Source: Phascolarctos cinereus (taxonomy: Eukaryota > Chordata > Mammalia > Diprotodontia > Phascolarctidae). Taken from it: a stretch of DNA of 64,000 bases. The DNA lies in assembly GCF_002099425.1 (NCBI RefSeq), contig NW_018344217.1:1356501-1420500 (forward strand), in the 5' to 3' direction. The translations under genes were made by a program, and so were the position numbers. The notes beneath the pieces were generated by a model. It was not told the DNA's origin. It was given only the letters and a program-made list of their open reading frames with translations, and ran no database searches. Shown here one piece after another: positions 11,926 through 23,778 of the stretch (its first letter is position 1; every line of letters begins with the position of its first letter).

Positions 11926-12065
11926 TTGTGTGTGAGGCAATTGGGGTTAAATGACTTGCCTGGGTCACACAGCTAGTAAGTGTCAAGTATCTGAGACCAG
12001 ATTTGAACTCAGGTCCTCCTGATTCCAGGGCTGGTGCTCTATCCACTGTGCTACCTAGCTGCCCC
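11926..12065 (-). mobile_element. marsupial tRNA-derived SINE
   Basis: Antisense copy with T-run, GGGGTTAAATGACTTGCC, ACACAGCTAGTAAGTG and right end CTACCTAGCTGCCCC. Flanked by TGAAATGTGCTTTT at 11912-11925 and 12066-12079, a clean 14-bp target-site duplication. Confidence 0.93.
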
Positions 12066-12304
12066 TGAAATGTGCTTTTAATTGATATATGCTGAATTGA
12101 ATGCAACTGCTTTCTAATCTATTTCTAAGCTGTCTTCTAGATTTTTCTCCTTCTTCCATTAGAGGAATGGGATATCCCTCTAATGTTACCTTCCATTCTG
12201 AGATTCTACAACATAAAGGTAAGCCCCATTTTGAGTATGTGGGTAGATAACTCTCGAGATCTTTCAGCTTGGTCATCCCAGGATATAACTTGCTTTTTTT
12301 TTTT

Positions 12305-12475
12305 TTAAAGAGTAAATTTATTTACTTATTTTTTTTTTAGGCAATTGGGGTTAAGTGACTTGCCCAGGGTCACACAGCTAGTAAGTGTCAAGTGTTTGGT
12401 CTGAGGCCAGATTTGAACTCAGGTCCTCCTGACTTCAGGGCCAGTGCTCTATCCACTGTGCCACCTAGCTGCCCC
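12305..12475 (-). mobile_element. marsupial tRNA-derived SINE
   Basis: Antisense copy, less than 250 bp from the previous one. Body from about 12340 to 12475 with an extra T/A-rich stretch as tail. Flanks TTGC plus T-run at both ends (about 12290 and 12477) form the target-site duplication. Confidence 0.9.
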
Positions 12476-12601
12476 TTGCTTTTTTTTTTTAAACCAAACT
12501 CATCAGCTACACCCCAGTGGATGAGTTACAAATTGTTGGCTCCATAACAGAAGCATAGCTAAGAGAGGGCTGTTTCTCCTCCACCGCCCTCCTTCTGCCT
12601 C

Positions 12602-12655
12602 AGTTGTACCAGGTGTTCCATTTTCCATATAATAAATGATACATCTAGTGCAACA
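12602..12655 (+). ncRNA. pre-miRNA-like hairpin, class B
   Basis: TTGTACCAGGTGT (12604-12616) pairs with ACATCTAGTGCAA (12641-12653): 12 of 13, two G-U, one C-A mismatch. CATTT then pairs with AAATG. 3' flank CAGTGGCCGGTGG is the class B flank. Confidence 0.85.
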
Positions 12656-13361
12656 GTGGCCGGTGGAGAAGAACTTCAGAGCCAGAGAGCTCAGATTTCA
12701 GAGGTGGTTGAACAAGGAGCTCCCTTTACATACAAGACCTGCTGATTTTTCATCCTGACTTCATTGGAATACTTCCTGGAAGATGGAGGCTCTTTCCTTC
12801 ATCCTAATTCAGATCATTTGATCTGTCGACAGCTCTGATTGAAAAGATAGTTTTTCTGATGTCAAACACAAATGTGGAGAACCTTTCCCAGAGGACCAAA
12901 GGTGAGGTACAGTAACTATCTCTTGTTGGTCATGCTGGTAATACCATCTGAAAATGTGGAATGAAATGCATTGTCTATTAGTTGCCATGGTTTTCTTTTG
13001 CTTTTTGTTGTTCAGTTGGAAGGCAGAAAAGTGGGGAGGGGAAAAATGCTTTTAAAATACATGCAGAATCGATTTCAATTTAATTCCATTGACTTCGTTT
13101 CTGATCTTTGGTGTAGATGAACTTCAGTTTTCAGGCTGGGGGTTGGACTGATTGACCTCTGAGGTCATATCTGAGATTGGCAATCATAGATGCTCCTGCT
13201 ATAGCAGATAGGATGAGGTAAAAATTCTGAGGGATCTTAGAAGCTCAAGTTCCCATGATTGTATTTTTGCTCTTTCAACCAACTTCATCCAGCATTCACA
13301 AGAACAATAAATTACATTGAATTGAAAAGCAACTCTGCTGCCTCCATTTGCAGCTGCCCTA

Positions 13362-13418
13362 GGTGGATAAGGTCCTCTTATTTCATAGATTCTGTTGAAA
13401 AGCAGGTTCTTATCCATA
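13362..13418 (+). ncRNA. pre-miRNA-like hairpin, class A
   Basis: TGGATAA (13364) pairs with TTATCCA (13410-13416); inside, TCCT has a partner AGG and TTTC pairs with GAAA. Middle part looser than the consensus. Confidence 0.7.
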
Positions 13419-13960
13419 GTGGCTGCTGGCTAAGAACTTTACAAGAAATGAAAAGAGTATGACTAGATTCTTCAGAGATAAGAATTGTGTTTTTAAAGCC
13501 TCTAGATGAGTGTGCTTCCACACCGTACTTGAGGACTGATAGTGAAGGGGTGGGACAGAACACTGACCTCAGGACACTATGATTCTGCTTTGGGATAGTT
13601 CTCTTTGTCTGGACATCTCCCCTATGTCAAACTGAAATTTGCCTCTGGCCTATACATGTTGATTTGAATGCGACTGCCTTGACCACACATTTCTGAGCTA
13701 TGTTCTTTCTGTGTTGAATGGAGTGGGAATGCTGGTATCTGAGGTCACTTTCTGCTCTGAGATTTGACAGATGAAGTAAACTCCCATATTGGGTGTGAGG
13801 GTGGATAAGGCTCAACTCCTGAGGTTTTTCAGCTAGGTGGTACACCAGGATATTAGATTTGTTTATGAACATATCAAGCAGTACTGATTACTATTTACCA
13901 TCTCTGCAATAGGGGCCTTAGTGATACTCATCTGTTTTGACACCATGACCTGCACCTGGC

Positions 13961-14012
13961 TCCATTTGTACACTCTATAGATTGTGGTAAATAGTAAATC
14001 TTGTGTAATGGT
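13961..14012 (+). ncRNA. hairpin, class B, decayed
   Basis: CCATT (13962) pairs with AATGG (14007-14011) and ACA with TGT, but the central stem is mostly gone. The position, loop ATAGATTGTGG and flank GTGGCTGTTGG mark it as class B. Confidence 0.4.
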
Positions 14013-14945
14013 GGCTGTTGGTGAAGAACATTTGAGTCAGCCCAGGGTTTTGAGACAGTCAGAACGAGCTCTACTCTGCAAAACTCCTGATGATTGCCTC
14101 CTCTAGACTTTACTTGAAGACTTTCAGGTAAGTGGAGGTCCCCTACTTCATATTAATGTAGCTCATTTCACTTGCCCATAGCTCTGAATAGCAGCATGAT
14201 CTTCCTGACATCAAGCCGAAATTTTCCTCTCTCTAATACAGAGAACTCTAATTCCAGAGAAGTGATGAAGTATATTACCCTTCTCATAACTGAGATGTTA
14301 TGGGCTTAAAATGCAGGAGATAATTCATTTGTAGACATGGCCACTGAAGTAATTTGCTTTGCTTGACTATGTAGATTTACTGTGACAGGTTTTTCTCTCT
14401 CCTATGCACGTCAGGACAGAGATGTGATAGGTTTAAAATGTGTCACATGAAATTTGCCTTTCTGCATATGGACAAATGAGAGTATCTTCTTCCTTTGACT
14501 ATGTCTATTTAGCATTCAGATTATTTTTTCCTTCTTTTGGCACTTTTGTATATTGGGGTGTAGGAAATGAATGAGAGAGAGAAAAGAACCACAATTAAAA
14601 ATACTGACTGAATTGAATTGCACTGACTTTCAATTGACCATTTATCTCTCATCTTTTTTCCTAGATGAGCTTCCTTCTTCACATTGGGGATGAATGAGTT
14701 GATTCGTGATACCATTTTCACATCTGAAATTAGGAATTAGAGAATAAAAGAGCAGAGGGTTAAGATCAGATGAAAACTCTGAGGACTCTTATGAGCCTGA
14801 GATTCTATGGGTGGACTATTTATTTGTTAGCCAACTTCATCCAGAACTGACCAATATACTTCAGGTGACAACTGGTTGACAGAGAAGTCGAAGCATATCT
14901 AATAGAAATTCGACTATCTTGCTATCATCCCTTCCAACAGCCCCA

Positions 14946-15000
14946 CTTGGATAAGGAACTCTATTTGGTGGTTTCTGTCATAGTAAGGACCTTATCCATA
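14946..15000 (+). ncRNA. pre-miRNA-like hairpin, class A
   Basis: TGGATAAGG pairs with CCTTATCCA (14990-14998). The upper stem is weaker (CTATTTGG against CATAG). Paired with the next hairpin 164 bp away. Confidence 0.75.
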
Positions 15001-15109
15001 GAGACTGTTGCCAAGGAACTTTCCAGCCAAACAACCAGAAGTACAGAGAAACTTGAGACACGGCAACAGAAAGTCAACTATTCTACCCCAATTACTACCT
15101 GCAGCCCCA

Positions 15110-15164
15110 CTTGGATGAGGCGCACTATTTTGTGAATCCTGCCAAAATAATGACCTTATCCAAG
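15110..15164 (+). ncRNA. pre-miRNA-like hairpin, class A
   Basis: CTTGGATGAGG (15110-15120) pairs with CCTTATCCAAG (15154-15164), 11 of 11 with one G-U; TATTTTG pairs with CAAAATA around the loop TGAATCCTGC. The outer CTTGG/CCAAG is private to this copy. Confidence 0.87.
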
Positions 15165-15681
15165 GAGGCTGTTGGCAGAAGAACCAAACAACCAGGAGTA
15201 TTGAAACAAAGATGGTTGCTCAAGAAAACTTCTTGATGATCATACAACCTGTTGGAAGACCTTCAAGGAGGTAAGGAAGGCACTACAGCCATCTTAGGAA
15301 ACCCCTTCTGCCTTGGGATAGCTCTTATTATTTTAATGCCGTTCCAACTTAGATTTTCCTCTAAACAAACCGTGGGGAATTGTACATAATTGCATTCACC
15401 ATCCATTGCTATACTATATTCTAGATTTTTGACTCCTTGTTCCCTTGGGGGAATGGAAGAGTTGACCTGAAGTTACTTACTTTTCTGAGGTTATGCAAGT
15501 AAAAGTAGTTGAATATGGTCAATTGTCATAGACATCTTTCAGCTCTGTGATCCCTGGATATTATGTTCTTTTTGTCAACCAGTGCCATCTTACATACACC
15601 AATGATATCAATTTCCATTAGTTGGCTCTGAAGTAAGAGCTTAAGAAATACAAATCATACACTATGCCCTCCACGTGCCTC

Positions 15682-15739
15682 AGTTGTACCAGATGCTCCA
15701 TTTTCTAGACTGTCTGAAACGTTGCATCTCGTGCAATGG
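15682..15739 (+). ncRNA. pre-miRNA-like hairpin, class B
   Basis: TTGTACCAGATGC (15684-15696) pairs with GCATCTCGTGCAA (15724-15736): 12 of 13, one U-G, one C-C mismatch. The inner CATTTT faces AAACG. Near consensus. Confidence 0.85.
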
Positions 15740-16500
15740 CGGCTGTTGGAGATGAGCCTTCTAGCCCAATAGCCAAGAGATGGTGGGGAGAAGGGACACT
15801 GATTATCCTCTGAGCCCCCCCCAAACCCACCCCCCCGATTCTATGTTCAGACTTTCATTGAATACTTCCACAGAGATGTGTGTGCATATGTATACATGTG
15901 TGTGTAGGTGTCTGTACTACCTTTTATGCAGATTAGCATACTTGTGCATGGCTCGGAATGTTAACAGGATATTTCTCACAAATAAAATAATAAATATTGC
16001 AGAAGATCAAATATAGGAAGTACCCTCTTCACATAATGAGATATGCTTTGGGGCAGGACTAATAAAGGAGCTTACTTCAATTGATTCTTTACTACACAGG
16101 ATTTTTGTGGTGGCGGTGGTTTTCAAATTGGATGGGTGAGGGGAATGGACTGGGAACTAGAGAAAGTAAATGCTTGTAAAATGTATGTAGAATTAAATTG
16201 GCCGTTCATTTCTAACCTATTGTGTAAAAGGCCTTCCTTTTTTAGGAAAGGGGTGAATTAACTGAATTCTTAGGTCACTTTCAACTCTTAAGTCGAAATA
16301 ATAGAAACATCTGTTCTCTTGAATGATATATTAGATGATGCAAATTTTCTGAGAAGCTTATAAGGTTTTATTTCCCATGATTGTGTTTTTGTTCTTGCAA
16401 CCGACTTTATCCAGTACCACAGGTTAAAATTGGTCATTCAGGAATGAGAGTATGAAAGAGAAAAACCCCTATCCTGCCTTCATCCCTTCCAGCCGCCTCA

Positions 16501-16555
16501 TTTGGACAAGGTGCTCTATTTTGTGGATTCTCCCAAAAAGAGCATCTTGTCCATA
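16501..16555 (+). ncRNA. pre-miRNA-like hairpin, class A2 (type copy)
   Basis: TGGACAAGGTGCTC (16503-16516) pairs with GAGCATCTTGTCCA (16540-16553): 14 of 14 with one G-U. Above it ATTTTGTGG pairs partly with CCAAAAA. 3' flank TAGAGGCTGTTGG. Confidence 0.9.
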
Positions 16556-17281
16556 GAGGCTGTTGGCAAAGATCTTTGCAGGGAAATACCCAAGAGTTTG
16601 GAGGGACCTCTTGAAGAAGGCTTCCTACCTTAGGAAACCTTGGATAAAGGAGGAATCCTACTTCTTCCTAACACAACCCCTTTATGTTCATGGATATCTT
16701 GGATTAACAGCACAGCTTTCCTGTCATTAAGGGTAAATTTGCCGCTAACAAGAACTGGCGGGGCACCAGGATTCTGGGGGACTAAAGAAGCATACCGCTC
16801 ACCTCTTGGAGATGGGGATTTGAGGATATGTCCATTGAGGGTTTTGTTTCACTTTACTAGGTACATTTGATGTGCTGGTTATAATTTTCTGTTTTGGTTG
16901 ATGTGTTTTGTGTGTGTATGTGGGAGAGAAAGTCAATGCTTTTGTACAGACTGCTGAAGTGAACTGAATTTAGTTGATAATTTTGGCACCATGTTGTTGA
17001 TGAGTTGGACTCTTCAAGCAGGGGGAATGGATTGTATTGCCCTCTGAGGTTACTTTTATCTCTGTTTTCTGGCAAGTACAGACCCCCAGGTCTGCTGTCT
17101 GGTGAATCAGATGAGGCAAAAACTCTTGGAGAATCTTGTAGGCCTGAGTTCTGTTTATTCTGTTTTTTTTTTGTTTGTTTCTACCAACTTCATCCAGCCC
17201 TCTGTGGTATGATAAGCTACAACTGAGTGGCTCAGTAGAATGAACATATAAGCAAGGCTTTTTGACCTTTCCATTGCCTCA

Positions 17282-17333
17282 TGTGGACAATATTCTTCAA
17301 CTTATAGATTTTGAGTAAAGAATCGGGTCCATA
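17282..17333 (+). ncRNA. pre-miRNA-like hairpin, class C
   Basis: TGGAC (17284) pairs with GTCCA (17327-17331), TATTCTT with AAGAAT, and CTTA opposite TGAG near the loop. Central mismatches as in other C copies. Confidence 0.72.
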
Positions 17334-17523
17334 GAAGTTGTTAGTAAAGTGCTTTGTAGCTTATCAAAAGTGTGGAAGGACTGTTGGAACAAGATTTGCT
17401 AGTCTACTGATCCACTGATAAATTTCCCCTTCTAGCACTCAGGCTACAATGGCTTCACCCAGAAGTTATGACCATCACAAGCAGATAAGTACCTATCTTT
17501 CTTGTATCCTTTCTAGCCCCAAC

Positions 17524-17582
17524 CCATTTGAAAAAGATGCTCAATTTCGTGGATTCTGTCCAATGGATGTCTTGTTAAATGG
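17524..17582 (+). ncRNA. hairpin, class D, weakened
   Basis: CCATTT (17524-17529) pairs with AAATGG (17577-17582); AAGA faces TCTT; TTTCGTGGA faces TGTCCAA. Bulged, so processing is doubtful. Confidence 0.5.
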
Positions 17583-18306
17583 AGACTGTTGGCACAGAAC
17601 TTTGCAGCTCAATAACCAAGAGTGTGGAGGGAGAAATTGTTGTTGAGTCACTACCCTATATAACTTCTTGATGATTGTTGGTCCACAGAATGTGAAATTT
17701 GCCTCTCATAAAAATATGGAGAAGACCATGATTCCAGAGGATCAGAAATATGGCCTGACTCACCCCAGGACAGAGAGGAGACAGGCTTAAAATGTAGAAT
17801 GAGATTTGTGTTGTACACATGACCAGATGAAAGCACCTACTCATTTCTCCATGTATAGTTGACATTAGAATATTATTTTATCCTTGTTTAGGTTAGTTTT
17901 GTATAGGGGGGTATGGAAAATGAGAGAGAGAGAAAATAAATATGTTTAAAATATTTGTTGAATTGCATTTAATTAGAGTTCAACTGACCCGGTGATTTCT
18001 GATCTTTTCTTGCAGATGACGTTCCTGGATCTTCCCCTGGAGACGGATGAGTTGACCTGTGTAGTCACTTTCACGTTTAAGACTGGAAATCATAGAATGT
18101 CGTACTCCCAGAGTGAAGGATTGCACCATGTCAAAGCTCTGCAGAATTTTACAAGCCAGAGATCACACAATTTTGCTTCTCTCTTTTAGCCAACTTCATC
18201 TAGCACTCACCAGTGCTTCAGGATACAATTACCTGGCAGAGCAGTATGAGCAAGCAAATCTAAAGGTAAGTCAATTCTCCTGTCACCACTCCTTCCTGCA
18301 GCCTGA

Positions 18307-18361
18307 CTTGGATAAGGCACTCTATTTTGTAGGCTCAGTCAAAATAAGAACCTTATCCATA
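18307..18361 (+). ncRNA. pre-miRNA-like hairpin, class A
   Basis: TTGGATAAGG (18308-18317) pairs with CCTTATCCAT; ATTTTG pairs with CAAAAT; loop TAGGCTCAGT. One of a pair 167 bp apart. Confidence 0.83.
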
Positions 18362-18473
18362 GAGGCTGTTGGGAAAGAACTTTGCAGCCAAACCACTAGC
18401 AGGACTGAGGGACTGGTGGGACAAGGTAGCAGAAAAGTGATTATCCTATTCTGATCACCTCCAGCAGCCTCAC

Positions 18474-18526
18474 TTGGATAAAGTGCTTTATTTTGTGAAT
18501 AGCGCTGAAATAAGGACTTTATCCAT
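18474..18526 (+). ncRNA. pre-miRNA-like hairpin, class A
   Basis: TGGATAAAG (18475-18483) pairs with CTTTATCCA (18517-18525); TTTATTT pairs with AAATAA. The A-U pair replacing G-C (AAAG/CTTT) is changed on both arms relative to the neighbour. Confidence 0.84.
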
Positions 18527-19042
18527 GGAAGCTGTTGGCAAGGACCATTCAGCCAAACTACAGGAAGTATGGAAGGACCACTGAGACAAAGATGGCTATC
18601 GAAGAAAACCCCCCTGATGATTGTGTGTCTGGCCCTGACCTTGGTGGAACACATTCGGAGGAGGTGAGGAAGGCATAGTTGCCATCTTAGCAAACCTATT
18701 CTGCTTTAGAATAGCTGTCATTATTTAGATGACTTTCTTTTCATTTCTATCATATCATATCTAGCCCATCACATGCAACTGAATATAACTATTTACCATC
18801 CATTTCTATGCTATATTCTAGACTTGCCTGCTTGTTCCCTTAGCTTTTGTTTGTATAATCTCAAAAAGATATCTTCCATGTTGGGTTTGTGGTTGGATAT
18901 AGTGAAATGTCAGGTCTTTCAGCTCTGTGATCTGTAGGTATTGTTGGGGTTTTTTCGTATTGGTTTCAACTGGTTGACTTTAAATAAAGACCATAACTAA
19001 AACAAATCATCTATCCTGCCATCATACCCTCCATGTGCCCCA

Positions 19043-19097
19043 GCTGTACTGGATGCTACATTTTAGAGATTGTGTGAAATGTTGCATCTTGTGCACT
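19043..19097 (+). ncRNA. pre-miRNA-like hairpin, class B
   Basis: GATGCTACATTT (19052-19063) pairs with AAATGTTGCATC (19077-19088), 11 of 12; the base has GTAC opposite GTGC. Loop TAGAGATTGTGTG contains UGUG, an apical motif known to favour processing. Confidence 0.84.
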
Positions 19098-19230
19098 AGT
19101 GGCTGTTGGAGAAAACCCTTCTAGGCTGAGAGCCATGAGTTCAGAGATGGTGGGGCCAAGGAATACTGACTATCTTCTGTTTCTTGTAATAATTGTCCAG
19201 GCTTTCCTTAAGCACTTCCATGGAGGTGTT

Positions 19231-19298
<68 letters not shown>
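19231..19298 (+). repeat. TC then TG microsatellite
   Basis: TC repeat 19231-19245 followed by TG repeat to 19298, directly after CTTCCATGGAGG. It expands a GTGTGT tract found at the same place in other copies of the unit. Confidence 0.95.
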
Positions 19299-19300
<2 letters not shown>

Positions 19301-19956
19301 GGGGGTCCTAACTTCGTCCTTATGTAGCTTATTATATTTGTGCTTAGCTCTGGAGGCCCAGAAGGTTTTTCTCACGTGAAGCTTAAAGCCACCTCTCATA
19401 AATCCTAGGGGAGAATGAACCAAAATTGCAGAGATCTAAAGCTGAAGTAAATTATTCACCTACTGACCAAGAGCTGATGGGTTGACAATTCAGAATGAGA
19501 TACATGTTTTGGAGAGTAACAATGAGGGAATTTACTGCAATTGACTGTATTTGTTATGAGGGATTTCTTTTTCCTTTTTTTTATATTCAAAAAGGGGATG
19601 GAAAATGAAGCAGGAACTAGAGAAAATGAGGCCTTGTTAAATGTATATATAAGTGTATTGAAAAAAATCTCTCATTTCTGACCAATGTTGTAAAAGACCT
19701 TTATTTTTTCAGCAGGAGGATGGATTAATTGAATCCTGGGGGTCGCTATAATCTCTGAATGACAATAAAAGAAATATTTGCTGTACTGATTGGTGCATTG
19801 GATGAGGTAAGAACTTTGAGAAGTCCAATGATTGTGCTTTTGCTCTTTCAACCAACTTTCTCCAGTACTACAGATTCCCACGGGTCATTAAGGAATTTGA
19901 GAATACCATACACAAAAATGTATCCTATCCTTCCACCATCCGTTCTAGCCACCCCT

Positions 19957-20011
19957 TTTGGTCAAGGTGCTCCATTTTGTAGATTTTCTCCAAAAGAGCA
20001 TCTTGTCCATA
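19957..20011 (+). ncRNA. pre-miRNA-like hairpin, class A2
   Basis: TGGTCAAGGTGCTC (19959) pairs with GAGCATCTTGTCCA (19996-20009): 13 of 14, one G-U, one T-T mismatch. TTTTG pairs with CAAAA. Confidence 0.85.
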
Positions 20012-20319
20012 GAGGCTGTTAGCAAAGAACTTTGCTGGGAAACACCTTGGAGCATGGAAGGACTTCTGGGACAAGAATCGCTAACCTAGAAAACCTCATA
20101 ACTGTTTTGGATTGGTAGCAGTTTTCCAGGCATCAAAACTAAAGTTGCTGCTAGCAATACTGATGGAGAATGAGGATACCAGGGCACCAAAGTAGCATAC
20201 TCCTCATCTCCTGGCATGACATGGCCATTTCTGGATGTGGCCAATGAAATTTACTTCGATTACCTAGGCACATTTAATATGATAAATTTTATATTCTTTT
20301 TTTTAGTGTTGTACTCTGG

Positions 20320-20320
<1 letters not shown>

Positions 20321-20409
<89 letters not shown>
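20321..20409 (+). repeat. TG then GA microsatellite
   Basis: TG repeat to about 20358, then GA repeat to 20409, just before AATGCTTTTAAAATACTTG. The same spot in other A2 monomers holds shorter TG/GA runs. Confidence 0.95.
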
Positions 20410-20414
<5 letters not shown>

Positions 20415-21034
20415 CAAGTTAATGCTTTTAAAATACTTGTTGAATTGAATTTAATTGAATTCAATTGCCAATTTCTGCTCAATGTTGTAGATGAGCTTGA
20501 TTCTGAGGTCCCTTTCATCTCTGATTCTGGAAATTACAGACCCACTAGGTATGCAGTCTAGTGAATCAGATGAGTTAAACAGTCCTGGAGATCCCACAGA
20601 ACTTAGTTTACCCTGATTATGCTTTTGTTTGCATCAACTTGACCTAACCCTTTCCAGAACTACGTGCTACAATTGCGTGGCTCAGAAGTATTGAGTGTTA
20701 CAAACAGAAAAGGCCTTATCTTCCTTCCATCTCTTCCATCTGCCCCATTCGGGTATGGAAGCTGCTCAGATAAAGGATCTCTCCTATACAAACCTCGTGA
20801 TTATTGGTCCATATTGTCTTCAAATTGCCTCTCCCAAATCCATGAATAGGATCATGATTCCAGAATTAGTGCCCTTCTCACTCACCTGAGAACAGAGAGG
20901 TGACAGGCTTAAAATGTAGAATGAGATTTGCATTTCTACACATGCCCAAATAAGGGCATTTTCATGGTTTGACCATGAATATTTAGTATTATTGTGTTAT
21001 TTTTCTTTGACTGTTTTGTATAATGGGGTATGGG

Positions 21035-21036
<2 letters not shown>

Positions 21037-21127
<91 letters not shown>
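21037..21127 (+). repeat. TG then GA microsatellite
   Basis: Second mixed TG/GA tract in this copy, again just before the AATTGAATT-type spacer landmark. Confidence 0.95.
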
Positions 21128-21129
<2 letters not shown>

Positions 21130-21483
21130 ATTTAAAAATATCTGAATTGCATCTAATTGATTTCAATGGACCATTCATTTCTGATCTTTTTTGTACATGA
21201 GCTTTCTTCTTCACACCAGGAATAGATGGGTTGGCTTGTGAGGTCACTTTCACATTTGAGATTGGAAATTACAGAAAGATGTACTGTGCAGAGTAAAGGA
21301 TTGGATCAGTTAAAAATTCTGATGAATCTTATAAGCCAGACAATATATGATTTTCCTATTGCTCTTTTAGCCAGCTCCACCCAGCACTTCCCAGTGCTTC
21401 AGGATACAATTGTTTGGTAGAGAAGGGTGAACAAATCTAAAAGAAAGTCAACTCTCCTGCCACCATCCCTTCTTGCAGGCCCA

Positions 21484-21536
21484 GTTGGATATATCACTCT
21501 ATTTTGTAGATTTTCTAAGTAAGGATATTCTCCATA
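21484..21536 (+). ncRNA. hairpin, class A, decayed
   Basis: TTGGAT and TCCATAG remain in place but GGATAT/GATATTCTCC pairs only in part. Loop region ATTTTGTAGATTTTCT is still of class A. Confidence 0.35.
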
Positions 21537-21640
21537 GAGGCTGTTGGGAAGGAACTTTCCAGCTAAACCAACAGCAGTTTGGAGGGACTATAGGAACAAG
21601 GCAAGCAAACTTCCTACCAGGATCTATTCCAGCTGCCCAC

Positions 21641-21699
21641 CTTGGAGAAGGCATTTTATTTTGTGAATATTGCCAAAATAAACACCTTTTATCCTTGGG
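21641..21699 (+). ncRNA. pre-miRNA-like hairpin, class A
   Basis: TTGGAGAAGG faces CCTTTTATCCTTGG with a bulge; TTATTTTG (21656-21663) pairs perfectly with CAAAATAA (21674-21681). First of the subclass ending CCTTGGGGGCTGTTGG. Confidence 0.68.
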
Positions 21700-22217
21700 G
21701 GCTGTTGGAAAAGAACCTCAAGCCAAACAGCCAGAAGCATAAAGGCACTTTTGGGACAAGGGTGGCTACAAAAGAAAACTTCCTAAAGACTGTCCATCCA
21801 GACCCTGCTAGAAAGACCACCAAAGAGGTGAGGAAGGTACTGATGGCATCTTAGAAACCTATTCTGCTTTAATGTGTTTCTATTTGGACATATTTCCATA
21901 CATTCCAGCTTAAATTTGCCTTTACCCATTCTATGTGGAATCACCATCCATTTCTGTGCTGTTCTAGACTTGACTCCTTGTTCTGTCCAGGTAATGAAAG
22001 AGTTGATCTTAGAAGTTACTATCCTTTCTGAGATTCTATCACAAAAAGATATCTCCCATACTGGGTTTGAGGTCAACTGTCATAGATACCTTTCAGCTCT
22101 GTGATCCCTGAGTATCATAGTTTGTTTGTTTGTTTGTTTTTTTAAATATATAGCTCCACTACTGGATTCAAAGAGAATAAGACAAAGCTATTGTATCACC
22201 ATGCCCTCCATGGGCTC

Positions 22218-22275
22218 CAGCTGTACCAGATGCTACATGTTTTGATTGTGTGAAACGTTGTATCTTGTGCAGCAG
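22218..22275 (+). ncRNA. pre-miRNA-like hairpin, class B
   Basis: GCTG (22220) pairs with CAGC (22270-22273), AGATGCTAC with GTTGTATCT, GTTT with GAAAC. GCTG/CAGC replaces the TTG/CAA of sisters on both arms. Confidence 0.8.
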
Positions 22276-22396
22276 TGGCGGTTGGAAAAAACTTTTCCAA
22301 TTTGATAACCCAGAGATCAGAGATGGTGGGGCCAGCTAGCTAGTTCTGAAACCTTCTCCTGATGATTGTCTGGACTTTTCTTTGAACACTTCCATG

Positions 22397-22417
22397 GGTG
22401 TGTGTGTGTGTGTGTAC
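22397..22417 (+). repeat. TG microsatellite
   Basis: Short TG run after CTTCCATGGG, at the same unit position as 19231-19298. Confidence 0.9.
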
Positions 22418-23112
22418 ATGGTCCGTAGTCACTCCCCATGTAGCTTATTATACTTGTGCATACATAGTTCAGGAGGTCAAGAGGGGCTTCCTCACATCAA
22501 GCCTAAATTTGCCTCTCACAGATAGATACTTGAGGGAAGAATCAAAATTCCAGAGATCAAAGATATGAAGTATATTGTTGACCTCCTGGCCAAGAGCTGA
22601 TAGAGCTCATAATTCAGAGTGAGTTAAATGTTTAAAGACAAGACCAATGAGGGGATTTACTTCATTTGACTATATATTTGTTACAAGGCATTTTTTTCTC
22701 ATTTTTTGTTGTCTTCAACAGTCTTCAACTCTGAGGTGGGAATGGGATAGAAAGGAATGTAATGGGAACTAGAGAAAAGATACTTATAAAAATACATGAA
22801 AAACAGAAAGAAACTGAATTAGCAATTCATTTCTGACCTGTGTCATGAAAGACCTGTGGATTTGTTGGCAGAGGAATGGATTAGTTGAACTTTCAGATTA
22901 TTCTGAGTAGCATGCTAGTATCTGCTATACTGATTGGTGCATTGGATGAGATAAAATGTCTGAGAGGTCTAAGTGGCTTGACTTGCTATGATTTACTCAT
23001 GCTCTTTCAAGCAACTTTCTCCAGCACTATAGACTCCACATGCTCATTGAGGAATATGAGAATATCATATGCAAAAGTCCCCATCCTGCCTCCATCCCTT
23101 CTAGCCACTCCT

Positions 23113-23167
23113 TTTGGACAAGGTGCTCCATTTTGTGGATTTTCTCCAAAAGAGCGCCTTGTCCATA
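23113..23167 (+). ncRNA. pre-miRNA-like hairpin, class A2, very regular
   Basis: TGGACAAGGTGCTC (23115-23128) pairs with GAGCGCCTTGTCCA (23152-23165): 14 of 14 with one U-G. After one bulge TTTTGTGGA pairs with TCCAAAA, leaving a loop of about 5 nt. Among the best-formed precursors in the window. Confidence 0.9.
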
Positions 23168-23557
23168 CAGGTTGTTGGCAGAGATCTTTGTTGTAAGAAA
23201 CCCAAGGGTATGGAGGAACCTGTTGGAAAAGAATTGCTCTACGGAAAATCCTACTTAATAACTCCTGGATTTTCCTTGAAGACTTTCAGAGACTTTCTGA
23301 GTAGGGAAGATTCTACTTCCCCTACCTTCAGTTCAATATGCTTACAAATAGCTTGGATTGATAGCATAGTTTCCTTGACATTAGGCCAAATTTGCTGCTA
23401 ACTAGTAGTGGGACAGGATTCTGGGGGACCAAAGAAGAAACACACCACTCATCACCTGCCTAGCAGGGGAAGTGCATTTTGGGATGTGGCCAATGGGGAG
23501 TGTTGCTTCACTTGACTAGATACATTTGATATGATGGTTTTCATTTTTGTTGGTGGG

Positions 23558-23562
<5 letters not shown>

Positions 23563-23595
<33 letters not shown>
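23563..23595 (+). repeat. TG microsatellite
   Basis: TG run at the A2-spacer position corresponding to 20321-20409. Confidence 0.9.
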
Positions 23596-23597
<2 letters not shown>

Positions 23598-23778
23598 TTG
23601 TGTATATGTGTGAGTGGAGAGAAAGTTAATGATTTTAAACATACTTGCTGAACTGAATTGAACTGATTTCAGTTGAACATTTCTGCTCTATATTGTAGAT
23701 GAGCTTGGTCCTTCAGGTAGGGAGGATTATTTGATCTCTGAGGTCACTTTTCTTTGATTCTAAAAACTGTATGATAGA

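Larger units (their letters stand above)
6838..15681 (+). repeat. proximal domain of the array
   Basis: Hairpin order: B (6929, decayed), A at 7481, 7647, 7815 and 7981, a lost B near 8560, D/A2-like at 9656, B 10288, A 10824, C 11656, B 12602, A 13362, B 13961 (decayed), A 14946 and 15110. Spacers carry two SINEs (11926, 12305), an L1 tail (9326) and a CTTT microsatellite (11066). Between 8050 and 9300 I see only spacer of monomer type with one lost hairpin site and no other gene. Confidence 0.75.
15682..19042 (+). repeat. higher-order repeat copy 1
   Basis: Order B 15682, A2 16501, C 17282, D 17524, A 18307, A 18474. Complete except that only two A hairpins are present. Spacers of 500-800 bp hold only monomer sequence, including a G/T-rich tract near 15877-15912 that is the seed of a microsatellite in later copies. 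Confidence 0.8.
19043..22217 (+). repeat. higher-order repeat copy 2
   Basis: Order B 19043, A2 19957, C/D lost, A 21484 (worn), A 21641. At 20740-20790 the flanks of a D monomer are fused with the hairpin missing, so a deletion removed it. Two large TG/AG microsatellites lie in the spacers. Confidence 0.75.

Noticed and set aside
20740-20790. Possible class C or D hairpin in unit copy 2
   Set aside because: Flanks of the monomer are joined with both arms missing.
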